Made by a program: the position numbers and the translations under genes. The notes beneath the pieces are model-generated. The model was not told where the DNA came from. It searched no databases and saw only the letters and a program-made list of their open reading frames with translations. From Stagonosporopsis chrysanthemi (taxonomy: Eukaryota; Ascomycota; Dothideomycetes; Pleosporales; Didymellaceae), in NCBI GenBank assembly GCA_022560025.1, contig JAFISE010000090.1:62001-126000 (forward strand): a stretch of 64,000 nucleotides of DNA. The letters are read 5' to 3'. Positions 1 to 12,940 of this stretch are shown here, one piece after another (the stretch's first letter is position 1; each line of letters starts with the position of its first letter).

Positions 1-348
1 TCTTTCGGCCTTACTTCTACAATTGTCTGAGCATCTTGACCTTCCGAAAAGGTCAGCGAATCGTTTTGTGCAGATCACCTGTCTTGTAGAACCGTGTTTC
101 TGCCTACCATAATCTTGACCCCACTGCTGCCTTCGCAGACACACACATCGTTCAATCACACTGGCCCATCTATCTTCGGTATCAAGCAAGTCAGATAGAC
201 GCCCTTGTCTGTTTGCCATCAAAAGGGCTGTGGGCGAGTGAAATTCCTGCTCACTCTTTCGCTTCGACCGACCTTACTAACAGCCCGCCCGCTATAAAGG
301 CGTGCATTCGCAATCATCCGCCCTTTCTCTGAACCTACCAACTTCTCC
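1..348 (+). promoter_or_regulatory. Upstream region of the AAA ATPase gene, TATA-like element
   Basis: No gene is visible here. A TATAAA element lies at 293-298, about 50 bp before the ATG at 349, a plausible core promoter position. The stretch just before the ATG is pyrimidine-rich, as is common in filamentous fungi. The role is inferred from position and consensus only. Confidence 0.4.
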
Positions 349-3300
349 ATGAGTAATTCCGGCAGCACGGAGTCGACGCCCAAAATTCCTCCTCATCCCC
401 CACCAACAAACAACAATCTATCTGATACCTCAACCTCCTCACCAGTCATTCTGCCAACTCCATCGGTGACTTCAGAGCCAGAGCGCATCTCGCTTGAGGA
501 TGATTCAAGAGTGGATTCCAGTCAAGATCAAGTTGAGGTTCAGAAGACCGAAGCAACGCCCGAGGTCGAGGCTGCGCCAGTGCCCCCGTCTCAGCTGCCA
601 CCCGCACCTGTGACTGCTGAGACCTCTATGGATATCACTTCAGGAAAGAAGATCAAGAAGGCAAAGAAATCAGCGAAGAAAAGAAAGCCCAAGAAGAAGA
701 CTGGTGATTATTCCGCTTCTGAGGACAGCGATGCAGACAGTGAGTCCGAAGACAGCACTGATGGTGAGAAAGAAAAGCGCAGAAAGAAGCGCAAAGCAGC
801 GGCAAAGAAGGCAGCTACTAAGAAGAAGGTAGCAAAAGTAAGGGCACAGAAGAAGAAGAGCAAGAAGAGCAAGAAGGCGGATTCCAGCGATGAGTCCAGC
901 CACGAGAGTTCGGAAGATTCTTCAAACTCAGACTCGTCTTCTAGCTCCGATTCTGACTCCGAAAGTGCAAAGAAGAAGAATCGACGCAAGGCTGCGAAAG
1001 CTAAAGCAAAAGCGAAAAAGAAGAACAAGAAAGCCGACAGCTCTAGCAACGATGGTGACACTGGTTCGTCCTCGAGCTCGAGCTCTTCAAGCAGTGACTC
1101 GGACTCGGACTCGGACGATGTGAAGTCTAAGCGTAAAAGCTCCAAGGCCAAGCGCAAGACCAAGAGCAAAAAGCCGGTGGAAGACGATGGCGCGATCTCT
1201 GATGGCCCTATCACAATTACTACCACAGATGGAAGCGCACCACCTCTTCCTGGCGATGATATTAACACGCAAGTAACGAAAGTAGCTGCGGTCCTCCGAA
1301 ACCTCAAGATGCAACAGCTTGCCGCTGCGAATGCCGCAGCTGGTGTCCCTCCACCGATACCGCCACAAGCCCCAGCGAAGAAGAACGCACATGAATTCAA
1401 GCGTGTTGATCAAGTTTGGGACACTAAGCTCCGCGACTACAAACTCGTTGAGAGCACTGCTGATCAGAAAGACGAATTTGAATGCGTGTTCACCGTGCGA
1501 CGAAGGTTCAACTGGGAAGGAAAGCTTCGTGAGACCTTGGTCGACATCAAGTCGAAAGCATTGAGAGGTGTTCTACAAGTTGTTCTCAAGGAGTGCAAGT
1601 GTGTAAGTCTCGTGGAGGATATACCGGAAGTTGATCCCCACATTCTCTATCACTACTACGACGAGATGAAGAAGTACCTGAAGAAGACCCTGAAGCCAAA
1701 GCTCAGGCGTGTAAAGAAGTCGAAAGACCGTAAGCAACTCACCCAACAGATTGCGCAGTGTAAGCTGCTGCTCGGCTACATTGACGAAGACTTTGCTGCA
1801 ACTCGGAAAGCACTGAAGCCGCTGCTCAAGGCCGGTACGATCACGTACGAGCTTTGCTGGGCACTTTTCAAGCCAAACACTATTGTATACACACCTACGT
1901 ATGGCAATAAAGAAGATCCACGATGCTTCAGGGTAGAACAATGTTTCGAGTATGAGAGCTGGTTGAGTGGAGCGAAGTCGTCTTGTATCGATGGAAAGTA
2001 CCTCGAGTATGACGGTCAGGTTTTCGGGCTCGGCGACCACCAAGCTGAGATCAAGTCATTCAAGGGTCACAAGAAGATAACAAGTCTGGTGGCATACCCA
2101 TTGGAGTACCACAAGGACCCTAAGGTAAACACGACTCCGGAGCGCCTAATAGATCGTTGCTAACAGGAGAACAGGGTATCCAGAAGCTTCTCATTGAGCG
2201 AGGCAAGAAGTTCATCGCGCTCCAGGGCATGAACTATCGTCTCCAGAAGGGCATAGCCTATCAAAAAGTCAAGAACACAATCGCCAAGTACAACATCAAC
2301 GGCCGTGTTATGGTTGACCCAGCGATCTTCCGTCGGATACAACCGAACTATCCGCTCTCGTACATCAAGCCAGAGGAGCTCAATCGAGAAGACGAAGAAC
2401 TCGAGGAAGAGATGAGCGATGACTGCTGCGGTGCGAGTGATGACGATAACAGCGACCTGTCGGAGAATGAGAAACCAGAGAAAGACCCCATGCGTGTTGT
2501 GCTGTGGAAAGACAGTAAAGGCAAGAAGCACCCGATTGCAGTATCCCAGAGCGTCATCGACGCCGAAAATGGTGTCGGTAGCAACGAGACCACGAAGCTA
2601 GAGACCGACGATGATGGCAACATGGCCAACCATATCTTCTCAGAAGAAGAGCTCATAATTGCCTCGCCCGTGGTTCTCGGTTTTGCCTTCTCAGAGAAGC
2701 TGTGGCTCGAGTTCTCCTTATCTGGAATCGAAGAGATCCAATGGAATGCAGAAGCTTTCAACTCCCTTGTCTTGCCAGACAAGATCAAGTCTAACCTCAA
2801 GGGTCTTGTCTCTTCACACCGCTTCAATGCAGCGCGCACAATTGACGACGTCATCCAAGGCAAAGGCAAGGGCCTCAACGTTGTGCTCCATGGCCCACCA
2901 GGTGTAGGCAAGACGCTCACTGGCGAGTCCATTGCCGAGTACCTTAAGTGCCCGCTCTACGCCGTTTCTGCCGGCGAGCTTGGCACCAACTCCGGCAGCC
3001 TCGAACGCGACTTGAACCGCATCATGGACATCACGCACTCTTGGGGTGCGATATTGTTGCTCGATGAGGCGGACGTGTTCCTCGAGGCTCGCCAGCCGCA
3101 CGATATTCACCGCAACAGTTTGGTCTCGGTGTTCTTGCGATTGACAGAGTATTACCAGGGTATACTGTTCTTGACAACAAACCGCGTCGAAACATTCGAT
3201 GAGGCGTTCCAGAGCAGAATTCACATGGGCATTCGCTACGAGAATCTGAAGCCCGCTGCAAGGAAGAAGATCTGGCAGCATCATGTGGGCAAGGTTGAGA

Positions 3301-3618
3301 AGATGGCCGTCAAAGAACAAGACGGTGAAGAAGACCGAGAGAATTCGAAGCCTTTCACAGACGCCGACTACAATGAGTTGAGTAAGAGGAATATGAATGG
3401 TCGACAGGTAGGTACCCCCTTATTTCTCCTCAGAATGACGTTCGCTAACCACTCAACAGATCAAGAACACAGTTAAGACGGGCCAGTCTATCGCGCTGTC
3501 TGAAAAGGCACCTTTCAGCATGGAACATCTCAAGCGTGTGCTAGAGGTCGCTCAGGCTTTCGAGGATGACATGCGCGGTGGAAAGGGGTACCGCGATGCT
3601 ATGCAGCACTATACGTAG
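349..3618 (+). CDS. AAA+ ATPase with Lys/Ser-rich N-terminal region (DUF7025-type)
   Basis: Three exons: 349-2124, 2175-3407, 3460-3618, giving 1055 aa. The first intron has a TGCTAAC branch site. Residues 1-105 are Pro/Ser/Thr-rich and about 105-300 is a run of Lys blocks alternating with acidic Ser blocks, likely disordered and nuclear-targeting. A middle region (about 350-600) resembles the DUF7025 part found ahead of the ATPase in fungal proteins of this kind. The ATPase core has Walker A GPPGVGKT (about residue 832), Walker B LLLDEADVF (about 888) and a late NGRQIKN motif split by the second intron. The substrate is unknown. The ATPase assignment is firm; a chromatin or nuclear role is inferred from the charged N-terminus alone. 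Confidence 0.9.
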
Positions 3619-4295
3619 AGGTAGACATTACGCGTGGGTCCTGGAGTCTAGACGTTTAGACCCGCAACTACGGGCTAGACTTGTTACACTCTGGGTAATC
3701 AAGACTGACTCCAATTCAATAAGAGGTGGAGCTAAGATTCTGGGATGAGTCTTCAAATACATGGGAAGTGTCACAGAGCGTAATAACATTTATGAGTAGT
3801 GCAGGTAATTCTCCTCTCACTTCAAATAATGATCATGAGCTCGTACCTTAGTTCACAACAAGATACATTCACGATGTCAAAAGTCTGTTTCATGAGCTCA
3901 TTTGCATTTGCCGTCTGTTGCACGCGTACTGTCATCGAGCCACGGCCCCTGCATACGCTGTGACTCGCACGACGGCCGTTTTCGCAACGAGACAACTTCA
4001 TCCATGAGATTTACATTTGAACATATAAGGTCATGTGCTGACCTCGTCAATAAAGTTCTAGACCCCCAAAGACGACCGCCAAGGCCGTGGCTGGAACCCC
4101 GGCGAAAATCCCCGCTCCTCTTTCGGAAACCCTCTGGGGCTCGTGGAAACAACACCACCTCACTTATTCCCGTCACCTCGCACAGCGCCCTCGCGTCACG
4201 CCCATGCAACATCAGTCAGATCCACACCACTCCCCCGATTGACAGCATTCCCGGACTACCACTTGTAGAAGCAGGGCGCGTGCGCCGAGCGCACT
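3619..4295. other. Intergenic region
   Basis: Contains the 3' end of the AAA ATPase gene and the promoter of the Zn2Cys6 gene. Short open frames here have no recognisable features or splice logic. I see no RNA gene or repeat. Confidence 0.5.
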
Positions 4296-6538
4296 ATGAA
4301 GGAGGAGGCTGTTTATGCCTCACAAAGTCCCGAGGCTTCATCAAACTCGGTTACACCGGGTGATGCGCCGCCAAAGAAGAAGCAGAAGAGGAACAAGCCT
4401 ACTTTGAGCTGCGAAGAATGTGTGGAGCGTAAGACCAAGGTACGTATCTGCCCATGTAGTGAGCGTTGTAGGTCTTGCTGTCGCGAGAGTACCTGCGTCA
4501 TGATTATGCGGGAGTGCAACTTTAACGCTGCACGCAGTGTGATCGCACTCGGCCGCATTGTCTCGCGTGCATCAAGCGACAATCAGTATGTAAGTACTCG
4601 GACATCGCGAATCTGATCGCAGCCGGCACAAATGGGTAAGTCACAGTACTCGTTCTTCGCACAACCAGTCGCCCACACCGTTGCTAAGCAACTCACACAG
4701 CCTTGGCGCCGCGCGGAATTCGGGACGATCCAGAAAGCAGCAGCAGAAACCCACCCATCTCCAGCTTGGCAGCGACACGCAGCAGAATCCACTTCCTGTT
4801 CAGGTAATTACCCGTGTCTCGTTATTTCCGTAGCACCTGTCAGACACGTGCGAACGGGAGTTCGTGTCCTGTCGGCTCCGCACGGATGGACTTTCATGCT
4901 GCATGCACAGACCAACATGTTGCTAACCCACATGATAGGTGAATGGTCAGGTCCCCACACCAGTGAGAGCGGTTTATCGTAGTGTGTCTTTGTCTTCTAC
5001 CGGGTCTTCACCATTTTTATTGTCTAATGTACCATTCTCGAGCAGAGCTCCACAGCCGTTCTTTGGCTTGGGCTCTGAGCACCCCTTTGCCAACTATTGG
5101 ACAAGTCGCGGTGGTCTTGCTGAAGTCGTCGGTGTGCTGCCGGCGAAAGAGCAGGCTGATATACTTGTAGACAAGTACTTCGATGCCATCGATCCAGTGT
5201 ACCCCATGATACATCGACGGAATTTCTATGCCGATTACGAGCGCTTCTGGGCCATGTCTCCAGAAGAGAGGCAGGTTGCTGATCCAGTGATGGTAGCTCT
5301 ACACTTTGTTGTCTACGCTATGGCAACGCAATTCATTCACACGCCATCCAATCAAGAACGAGCTCAGATCGCCGAATTCTACGTTTCGGCAGCGCAGCAG
5401 GCGCTAAGATTGTCATCCTATCTGAGTAGAGCTTCGGTCAGGACACTGCAAGCTATGGTCTTGATTGGGTACTTTCTCATGAATGACAACCATGCATCTG
5501 ATGCGTGGGCATTTGGCGGAGTGCTAGTACGGCAAGCCTACGCAATGGGCCTGCATCGCGATCCAGATGTCATAGCATCTCGCTGCTCACGAAGTGACAA
5601 GCAGCAACGGCGTAAGCTCTGGCAGGCCATTTTCTTCCAGGACACTTTCCTCACTGTCCTCCTCAAACTACCCCCAACAACAACGTTCTCCGATGTTCGC
5701 CCCGAGTCACTAGACGACTCGCTCGATGACTATGCCATGCCTAATGGTTCGTCAAACGGCTGTACTGATCCCGTCCTGAACCCTATGAGCATCACCCACA
5801 TCGCTCAACTCAAGGACGTATATCCTTCCTACGAACTTGCCGACCGCCGCTACATTCGCTCAATGTGGCACATGGCTAACCTCGTCTCACGCACAGTTTG
5901 CACACCACGCTCTCTCTCCACACCCCTAACAACCTCCCTCTCTCACAAAGTTGCACTAGTCGACGAGTATTTTACCCTGCACAGATCCTTTCCTACAGAA
6001 CTCACCGCATCAGACCCTATCACAATCACGAAACTGGCCGAGACGAATCCGCGCTCGCTACGCCAGAATTTGTTCTTCCGCAGCAACTTCTGGCATTGTG
6101 TCATGATTATTCAGTCAGATGAGAATTCCAGCGAGGGGTATGCGTGCGAGGTCCGGGGCTGTTTGGAAGCCGCGCGCATGGCGGTGCAGAGTTTCTTCCA
6201 TTTCTGGGAGCATCTGCGGATTGATGCGAGTGTGTGGTGGGTGTTTCAGCATCGAGCTTTTGAGGAGGCTGTAAGTTACCCGTCTTTTTCCACATCTGAG
6301 CCGAGCCGGGTAGATCGCTAATTCGGATTAGCTACTCATGGCACGCATATTGGGCCAGCAGGAACAGCCCATCACGCCTGGACATAGTGGGCCACCAAGT
6401 ACAGATCCCCTGTTGATGGCTGCGAAGGAGGACGCGAGGAAGTGTCTTGAAATTTTGGACTTGGTGGGGATTGCCCCCGAAATGCAGAAGACGAGGACCG
6501 AGGTTTTGAGGACTGCTTTTGCGGATATCCTATGGTGA
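4296..6538 (+). CDS. Zn2Cys6 transcription factor with fungal-specific TF domain
   Basis: Five exons: 4296-4439, 4538-4635, 4701-4803, 4939-6270, 6332-6538; 627 aa. A basic NLS-like stretch (KKKQKR) precedes a canonical binuclear cluster, Cys 39, 42, 49, 56, 59 and 66 (CEEC, CDR, CLAC, C), with the first intron between residues 48 and 49 as in many such genes. The long fourth exon carries the fungal-specific transcription factor domain (Fungal_trans type), including DKYFDAIDPVYPMIHRRNF and the FMNDN-like helix region. The stop at 6536-6538 overlaps a perfect GTGAGT donor at 6535, so a spliced longer C-terminus (continuing near 6630 with WCAIKQQF) is possible. Target genes are unknown; neither neighbour suggests a pathway. 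Confidence 0.85.
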
Positions 6539-7812
6539 GTGGTGTAGGAGCTTTTTTGCTGCAAACATTTCTGTTGTTGACACCTCTGCTTTGGATCTGC
6601 TTATTCATCTTTATATTGGCGTTGACAAGGTGCGCGATTAAGCAGCAATTTTGGGGCATGGTATTGTACTCTGTTATTACTAGCTTGGCGCATGCTCTTG
6701 TGGTTACTTATAGACAGTCGAGGAGAACGCGGAGAGGAGAGAGGGTTTGAATAGGCATAACTGGGAAGATCAACCGTTGAGGGGGAGGGGTACATGATCT
6801 CGTTGCTGGCTTGATAGGGGCATACTGGCTGTTCGGAGAGGTAATAATGCAATGTAGACGCTTCATAATAGAATTTAAGTACTGTTAATGTGCCCTGAAT
6901 GTGATACTCATGCATAGTTGCGGACCACATTGCGTTTGAGGGAACACCTCCGAAACGACGCTACCTTTTGTCTACGCAACTGTTTTGTTATAATCTCAAG
7001 GTCCTTGTTTGTTCTTGAGCTCGACTCTCCATTCTACAATCGGCACTTCCGATTACGTCACGGTGCATGCTCGCTTTGTAGACTTGTAAAAGACCTCAGG
7101 CTTTGATTCTCCGGCTACATACCTAATTTGGCTCTGAATCTCGAGCCGCATCCAAAGTTGAACGCAACGTGGGCAGGGCCGTGAAGTGGCGGTGAGCTGT
7201 ATATGTTTGACTTCGTAGACACTGTTAGAATTCCAGATCGCCCCAGAGGTTGGTTTTTATCTGAACTAGAGGTTGCGAAGCCATTTATCATGCAAGCGGC
7301 ATTGCTACTTGGTGCCACATAATTTGGCGGTCGTTTGCAGTAAGACTGAGTACCCGTCCTATCGGACATTACTTACCTACGTTTCGTTCTCTCAGCACTG
7401 CGAGATAGCAATTAGCAGGCGTTTGGCGGTTGAGTAGATATATATCCCTCTCCTTTTGTGAATCCTGCCAGCTTAGTTCTGCACTTGTTTTAAGCAAATA
7501 GCATGTTCATCCACTTGTATCAAACTCTGTCTGCGCACGTCCAGAAGTGAGGAGAATTACCTTACCAGATCGGGCAAGGTGTGATGCCATTCCGCGATGT
7601 CAATCCGCCGAGAAGGCTAGCGCCCGCTGGCTTCCAGAACTTCCAAACTGAGAGCGGTTCATTCGCGACCTTATCACATCCATCACCAACAACATCCTTT
7701 ATCTGCATCGCGTGTTCTATTTATCTGTCTAATGTATTAATTCACGCCATAATATTTACATATCAGGGGCTGTGCGACGGGGTGTGTGGCGCTACGATAG
7801 TCGCTACCGGCA
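6539..7812. other. Intergenic region without convincing gene
   Basis: A hydrophobic open frame at 6532-6750 could be a read-through or alternative end of the upstream regulator. An open frame at 7581-7826 encodes a hydrophobic stretch and could be an alternative 5' exon for the next gene. Nothing else is supported. Confidence 0.4.
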
Positions 7813-9785
7813 ATGTCGTCCAATAACAATCTCTACGACCCGGACCAGGATGCTATAGACACACGTTGGATTCAGCCTTGGAGCGAGGCTTTCAGAGTTA
7901 GCCCAATCCAGACACTTTCTCAAGTCGAGTAGCTGATATAATACAGGCGCAACGCGATGTTGGGTTACGCGTCCCCATTGACTTTCACACCTTGGCAGCC
8001 GTATCTTTGACGCAAGCCTGCTTTGTGGACAATCAATTTGAGCACAATGCTTTCATGAAGTGTTTCTCGAACCTCTTGGGCGTTGGGTTCCCACGGTTTG
8101 AGGTCGATGTGTACTGGGATGCACTACGTTCTGTATGGAGTCTATGTCCGGTACAGCTTCCTCAGGATGAGGACAACGTGCAAGATAGCGCACCTGTGGT
8201 GTCTGGTCCCACCCTTTCGATGTCTACAGGCACAGCGAATGCGAGGGTGCCAGAGAGCACAGCGGTACCTCCACAAAATCTGAAGATCCGCCAGAATAGC
8301 TCTGTCTCCGGCCAAAGCTCAGTGGGATCATCCTCAACAATGGACCCAACAATTCCGACTTCGACAATCTCGCCTGCGCAAACGACTGTTGTGAGCTACC
8401 CAACAGTAAAAGGGCCGCCGCTCTTGCAAATTGGACGGTACAATTGTACGTCGCAGATGACGTTGGGACTGTTGACCGGCTTGCTAGAGGATTTTCTTCA
8501 ATCAACAGCTACCACTACCGGTGCGACAATCGCGTTTCTCAACCTCAACATCCACAACGCTGCATCTTTGACAGACCCCAATGGATCGGCGCCCCTCCTC
8601 ACCCAAGATCAAGTTCCACAATCCGGCGACACCCTGAGTGAGATCGTCAATGGTAACTTGTCTAGCATACTGTATTCTCCAGACACCCTTGGAGATCATC
8701 GTGCAAATTTGAACGACAGCTGGTACGATGTTGAGTCAGACAATCTTCCTGCTCAGGGATACTATCAAACTGCTACAAACTCTGCGGGCAACATTTTCAC
8801 GAATAGCGGGTGGCCTACTGAGGCCTTGATGGAGTTCCAGGAGTTCAAAAGAGTCATCGTTAGCTTTGGGACAGTCGACGAGCAGATGGCAGCATACGAT
8901 GTTAGCGTTGATTTCGGCGACATATTCCCTCCAGGAACTATCATTGAGTCGCGGTCAACGTCTTTTATGACAAGTGGACAGCTCAGCTCTGGATGCTACT
9001 TCCCATCCTCGGAGGACGTGGTGACAGCGCAGACAAATTCATCATGGGCCCGCGCGCTCCCCCCCAACATCGCTATTGATGCCAACCCCAACCTCAACAT
9101 GTCAATACCGTCTGTGTCTAACTTGACTCGATGCGGCATCATACCATTTCTGAACCAAAGTCTTGCCAGTACAACAGCCGACAAGAACCCTTTGCCCTAC
9201 GCGGCTTACGTACGCTCGACGCTGTGGTCCTGGGCGCCAGGTCAACCCCTGAATATTACACGAGGAAGTTCGACTGCCAATAGATGTGCAGTCATGACAA
9301 GCTCACCTTACCCTAGTAGATGGGAGGTAGCAGATTGCAGTAATCGTTACCGCGCAGCCTGCCAGGACCCTCGGCGACCATACTATTGGGAGGTCTCTGC
9401 TGACACCACCAACTTTGCGACGGCCGAGAGTGTGTGCCGCCCGCCGTTACGGTTTGCAGTTCCGCACACTGCACTTGAAAATGCGCATTTGTTTGCTGCG
9501 TTGCAGAGTTCAAGCGAACCCAATCAACCTATCTACATTGACTTGAACCAGCTCGATACTGAGGACTGCTGGGTCATCGGTATTAATGGCACATGTCCGT
9601 ACTTGCAATCAACAGATACAAATCGGACCCGAATAGTCGTTATCCCCACAGTGGCTGCTGTGATCATCTTTGTTTGTGCAGCACTCACCTTTTTCATCAA
9701 ATGCGCATCGAATCGAAGGGAAGACAGAAGGGGAAGAGGAAGAAAGACTATAGATGGCTGGGAGTATGAGGGCGTCCCTAGTTAG
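7813..9785 (+). CDS. MTC6-like single-pass membrane protein (maintenance of telomere capping 6 family)
   Basis: Two exons, 7813-7896 and 7947-9785, 640 aa. The N-terminal half carries RDVGLRVPIDFHTL and FPRFEVDVYWDALRSVWSLCP, patterns I associate with the Mtc6 family. The ectodomain has many N-x-S/T sites and paired cysteines. A single hydrophobic segment near residues 600-622 (VVIPTVAAVIIFVCAALTFF) is followed by a short basic tail, giving a type I topology. The yeast family member was named from a genetic screen for telomere capping; its biochemical role is not established. The first exon has no obvious signal peptide, so an upstream exon (for example in 7581-7812) may be missing. Confidence 0.72.
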
Positions 9786-9891
9786 TCAATTACTGTGAGT
9801 CACTGTTTTTTAACATCAAGCACGCTTGTCGAGTGTTGTTAGTGCATTTGTTACGATACATAGCCACACATTACAGTACGTGCCCGCCGTA

Positions 9892-10749
9892 CTAATAAGT
9901 TTTTGGCAGAAATAACACATCCTCGCCGCCAACGTCAATCATAACATCGCCTGCTGCAGCATCATGTCGGCAATCGAGATGCCATCCTTCGACGATCTCC
10001 TCAACCACAGTAACCATCACGCCCCGGGCCTCGAATGATGCGGTCAAAGCACAACCCTTGAGTATCTCGATAGCCCAGGCATCCATATCCCAGTCGTGGC
10101 TCAGCACGGGCTGTCCCTGCAGTTTGTACGCGATGACTTCGTACATAATCCGTTCCAACTGATGCAGTTCCTCATTCTTCTCAAGAAGTCGCTGCACTTG
10201 CTCCGCAGTCTTTGGGATCCCCGGGTCGACTGCACAATACTGTGTCCACATGTTAAGCGCGCCTCGCAGGGCGATGTCCTTGGTCATGATATGGTGCTTT
10301 AATACAGACCCCTGGCGACGACACGCTTCCGGTCTACACCATAGAGCCTTGGCAATCACGTTGGGATAAGGCACCCCTCGCGGCCAAGTTTCTTTTGGAT
10401 GATTCCGTGCAACAATCGCCAGCACCTTGCGCTCCCTACCCGCTGCAATGGCATTCCAGTCCTCTGCACGCACGTCCTCACCTTCGGCATACTTCTTAAT
10501 GAGCGCATCCAGCTCGTGGTAGACCGTGTCGACCTCAGACAGCCAGCGCTCAACCTTCACTGCAGCCGCGTGCTCAGCAGCCTCTTGTGCGTTCACCTCA
10601 TTGATTCGGTGGTCGTACTCTGTTCTCCACGCAGCGTTCCTCATCTCGCGGTATTCCTCCCATCTCGCAGCGATAGCGCACATGCGCAGGTCCTGCCACA
10701 CAATCTTCTTGAAAGTGACCCCTCCGAGGTGCTCGTTACCACAAACCAT
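9892..10749 (-). CDS. Hypothetical protein, 285 aa, alpha-helical
   Basis: Single exon with ATG at 10749. I do not recognise the family. The composition is rich in Ala, Glu, Arg and Trp, suggesting a mostly helical soluble protein; no signal peptide or membrane segment is seen. It converges on the MTC6-like gene with about 100 bp between stops. The frame is intact over its full length, which supports a real gene. A decayed or lineage-restricted F-box or ankyrin-type protein cannot be excluded. Confidence 0.6.
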   Translation of the reverse strand: MVCGNEHLGGVTFKKIVWQDLRMCAIAARWEEYREMRNAAWRTEYDHRINEVNAQEAAEHAAAVKVERWLSEVDTVYHELDALIKKYAEGEDVRAEDWNAIAAGRERKVLAIVARNHPKETWPRGVPYPNVIAKALWCRPEACRRQGSVLKHHIMTKDIALRGALNMWTQYCAVDPGIPKTAEQVQRLLEKNEELHQLERIMYEVIAYKLQGQPVLSHDWDMDAWAIEILKGCALTASFEARGVMVTVVEEIVEGWHLDCRHDAAAGDVMIDVGGEDVLFLPKTY

Positions 10750-12103
10750 GTTGGCTTGAGTCTTTAAGAAAGAAAGAAAGGGGGAAGAAGAAGGTCAGGA
10801 AACCACGTTGCAATGATTTGACAGTCAGTGATGCTTACTTGAGTAGCTGGTTATGCTTTGCTGGTTGGTCTGGGAGAACTGCTGCTTCAGCGGAGACAGC
10901 TTAACATGTTCACTGCTGTGAACCATCATTCCTGCACAATGAGCGTGCTGTATCAGACAATGTAGCATCATTCGTGAACGACCGACCGCCTTAACGATGT
11001 CGGATATTTTCCTGAACAATGTTCTGGTGTTCACTCCAACTTGCGGACCATGGGGGGGGGGGGGGGGGGGTCCTTCAGCTCGCACAATATGTGCTCATGT
11101 AAAGTTTGGCCGTTCAAAGGCCTTGCCGAGCGAAGTTCACCGCCTCCGTACGACAATCGCAGATGCCGTTTGGGCCTAGAAGTCGGCACGAGACAGCGAA
11201 TTGTGGACTTTGAACTGTCTTGGGAAGACTCAAAGTCCGATGCTTGCTTGGCTCAATAGCGCCACTTCAGACCGTTCAGCATTGAACGCTTGCGGTGCCT
11301 AGCTGTTTGGGTCAGATCCCATTGAACTGGATATGGTATAGTGCAGAGTTCATTGGGTGCAAGCCTCTATCAAAACCAAGGCAAGGCTCAATGTCGGCAA
11401 AACGGGAGCGCTCTTCCTTTCTTCAACAACGCCACATTGCCCTATCACAACATCTGTTGCTGGTGCAGGAGCTGGAGGCGTTGTCACGAAACGAGTTTCA
11501 GTCGGCCCGCTTTAAAAGGGCCGAAATCGTACACCGCTAGGTACCCGATTGTGCCACTTTCCATGATGCCACACGGAAATAAAGAAACGGTAGGGAGAAC
11601 GATAGATATGCACAAAAGCCTCAGGCACGATGTCGAGTAGACCAGATAACGCGTGTCAGTTTAGGTCCCGTCACACAAAGGCCTCACCACACCTGCATGT
11701 GCACGACTCGTGCGTCTCCCCACTTCTCCACATTGTCAATCATCTTATGCCCAACAAAGCATAGGCCATCCAAACACAATCCTTCTCTTTGATCCTGACG
11801 AACATCGGAGGCCAATTGGAAAGCAGTGATCAGTCGGTAGAAGCCGCAAACAGCGTGGCAGCCATAGGCCTCGTCATCTCGTGATCTGCACATGTTGCTG
11901 ATGTGCATGCAAGCCTGATGCTCATCACACGAAAGCACAGTACTTGTACGACTGTCGCGCGCACAAGTCGTTTCCATTGATACTCATCGCGGCTCCTCGA
12001 CCTCGACGAAGCCTTCGGGATCTACGAAAATCGCCTAATTGCATCGACAGGCATTGTGCATAAGACACCCCTCACGCAAAATTCTCTGAGTCCCGCTACA
12101 AAG
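10750..12103. other. Intergenic region with a 19-nt G homopolymer
   Basis: Holds the shared upstream region of the two flanking divergent genes. The run of G at 11052-11070 is the most striking element. A Cys-rich 97-aa frame on the minus strand (11684-11977) has eight cysteines but no signal peptide and no family resemblance that I can see. Confidence 0.5.
11052..11070. repeat. G homopolymer, 19 nt
   Basis: An uninterrupted run of 19 G. It is one of five G/C runs of 13-19 nt in this window. It may be a genuine G-quadruplex-prone tract or an assembly/basecalling artefact. Confidence 0.85.
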
Positions 12104-12940
12104 ATGTCGGCCGTCTTGTGCGTATGGGCAGCCAATATCCCAGAGACCTCGGAAACTTGGTACGAGGACGAATATATCCCGTCCATGACCAAGAAACTTT
12201 CAGAGCAAACGCTGCACTGTGAATTAGTGGGAACTGGGCTCGATGATGAGGTAGATGGCGTTGGCGAGCGAGAAGCACCTTGGCAATGGCTCACAGTCTA
12301 CGAAATGGAAAACGCCCAAAAGGCGACAGAGTCAACGTACGACGAGAGTAATCACGCGGAATTGACTGGACCACTTGCGCAAGCAAGATTTGATGTGCGC
12401 ACATACGAAGAAGTCAAGAGGTGGCCAAAGGAGGATTGGGATGGCAGTAAGTATAGATGTATTGTGGCACGTGGTAGGTAAGCAACGCTGACTGGAATGC
12501 AGATCATAGAGACGTGGCCAGTGTAGCTGTGATGGAGTGGCTGATCAAACCCGGGAAGGAGAAGGAAGTTCTAGATTTCTATATCTCCGAGGCTGCGCCC
12601 ACGATCACGAGTTCTCCAGATGTTTTGAGATTTCGGTTGTTTAAGATCGCCAACGCGACAGTGCTGAAGGCAGAGTCGTACGATACGCTTGAGCGAAATA
12701 AGTTGCATACGTACCTCACGGTCATAGAGTTGGAGGCTGAGGAGTGGCCGTGGGACGTAGTCATTGCTCTGGGTGCGAAGCCGAAATGGAGGCAGTACTT
12801 TGAGGACCAAAAATCTGTGGTATGTGAAGCTACCGATTGAGAGTTGCTTCGTATGCTGACAACTCTAGAAGTGGCAAAGCAGCCATTACCTGGTCAAACG
12901 AAGCTACCCCGACTCGGGTGAAGAGGATGGCGTTGAGTGA
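12104..12940 (+). CDS. EthD/dimeric alpha-beta barrel-like protein, tandem domain
   Basis: Three exons: 12104-12446, 12503-12819, 12869-12940; 243 aa. Two halves each begin with a beta strand of the kind seen in EthD/dimeric alpha-beta barrel proteins: SAVLCVWAANIP with YEDEYIPSM in the first, and SVAVMEWLIKPG with VLDFYISEAAP in the second. EthD-like proteins accompany oxidative or degradative enzymes, but their chemistry varies. No signal peptide. The neighbours do not point to a pathway. The fold assignment is inferred from pattern only; the exon structure is well supported by frames and splice sites. Confidence 0.65.

Noticed and set aside
11684..11977. Cys-rich 97-aa frame, minus strand
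   Set aside because: Eight cysteines are suggestive of a small effector, but there is no signal peptide or recognisable spacing.
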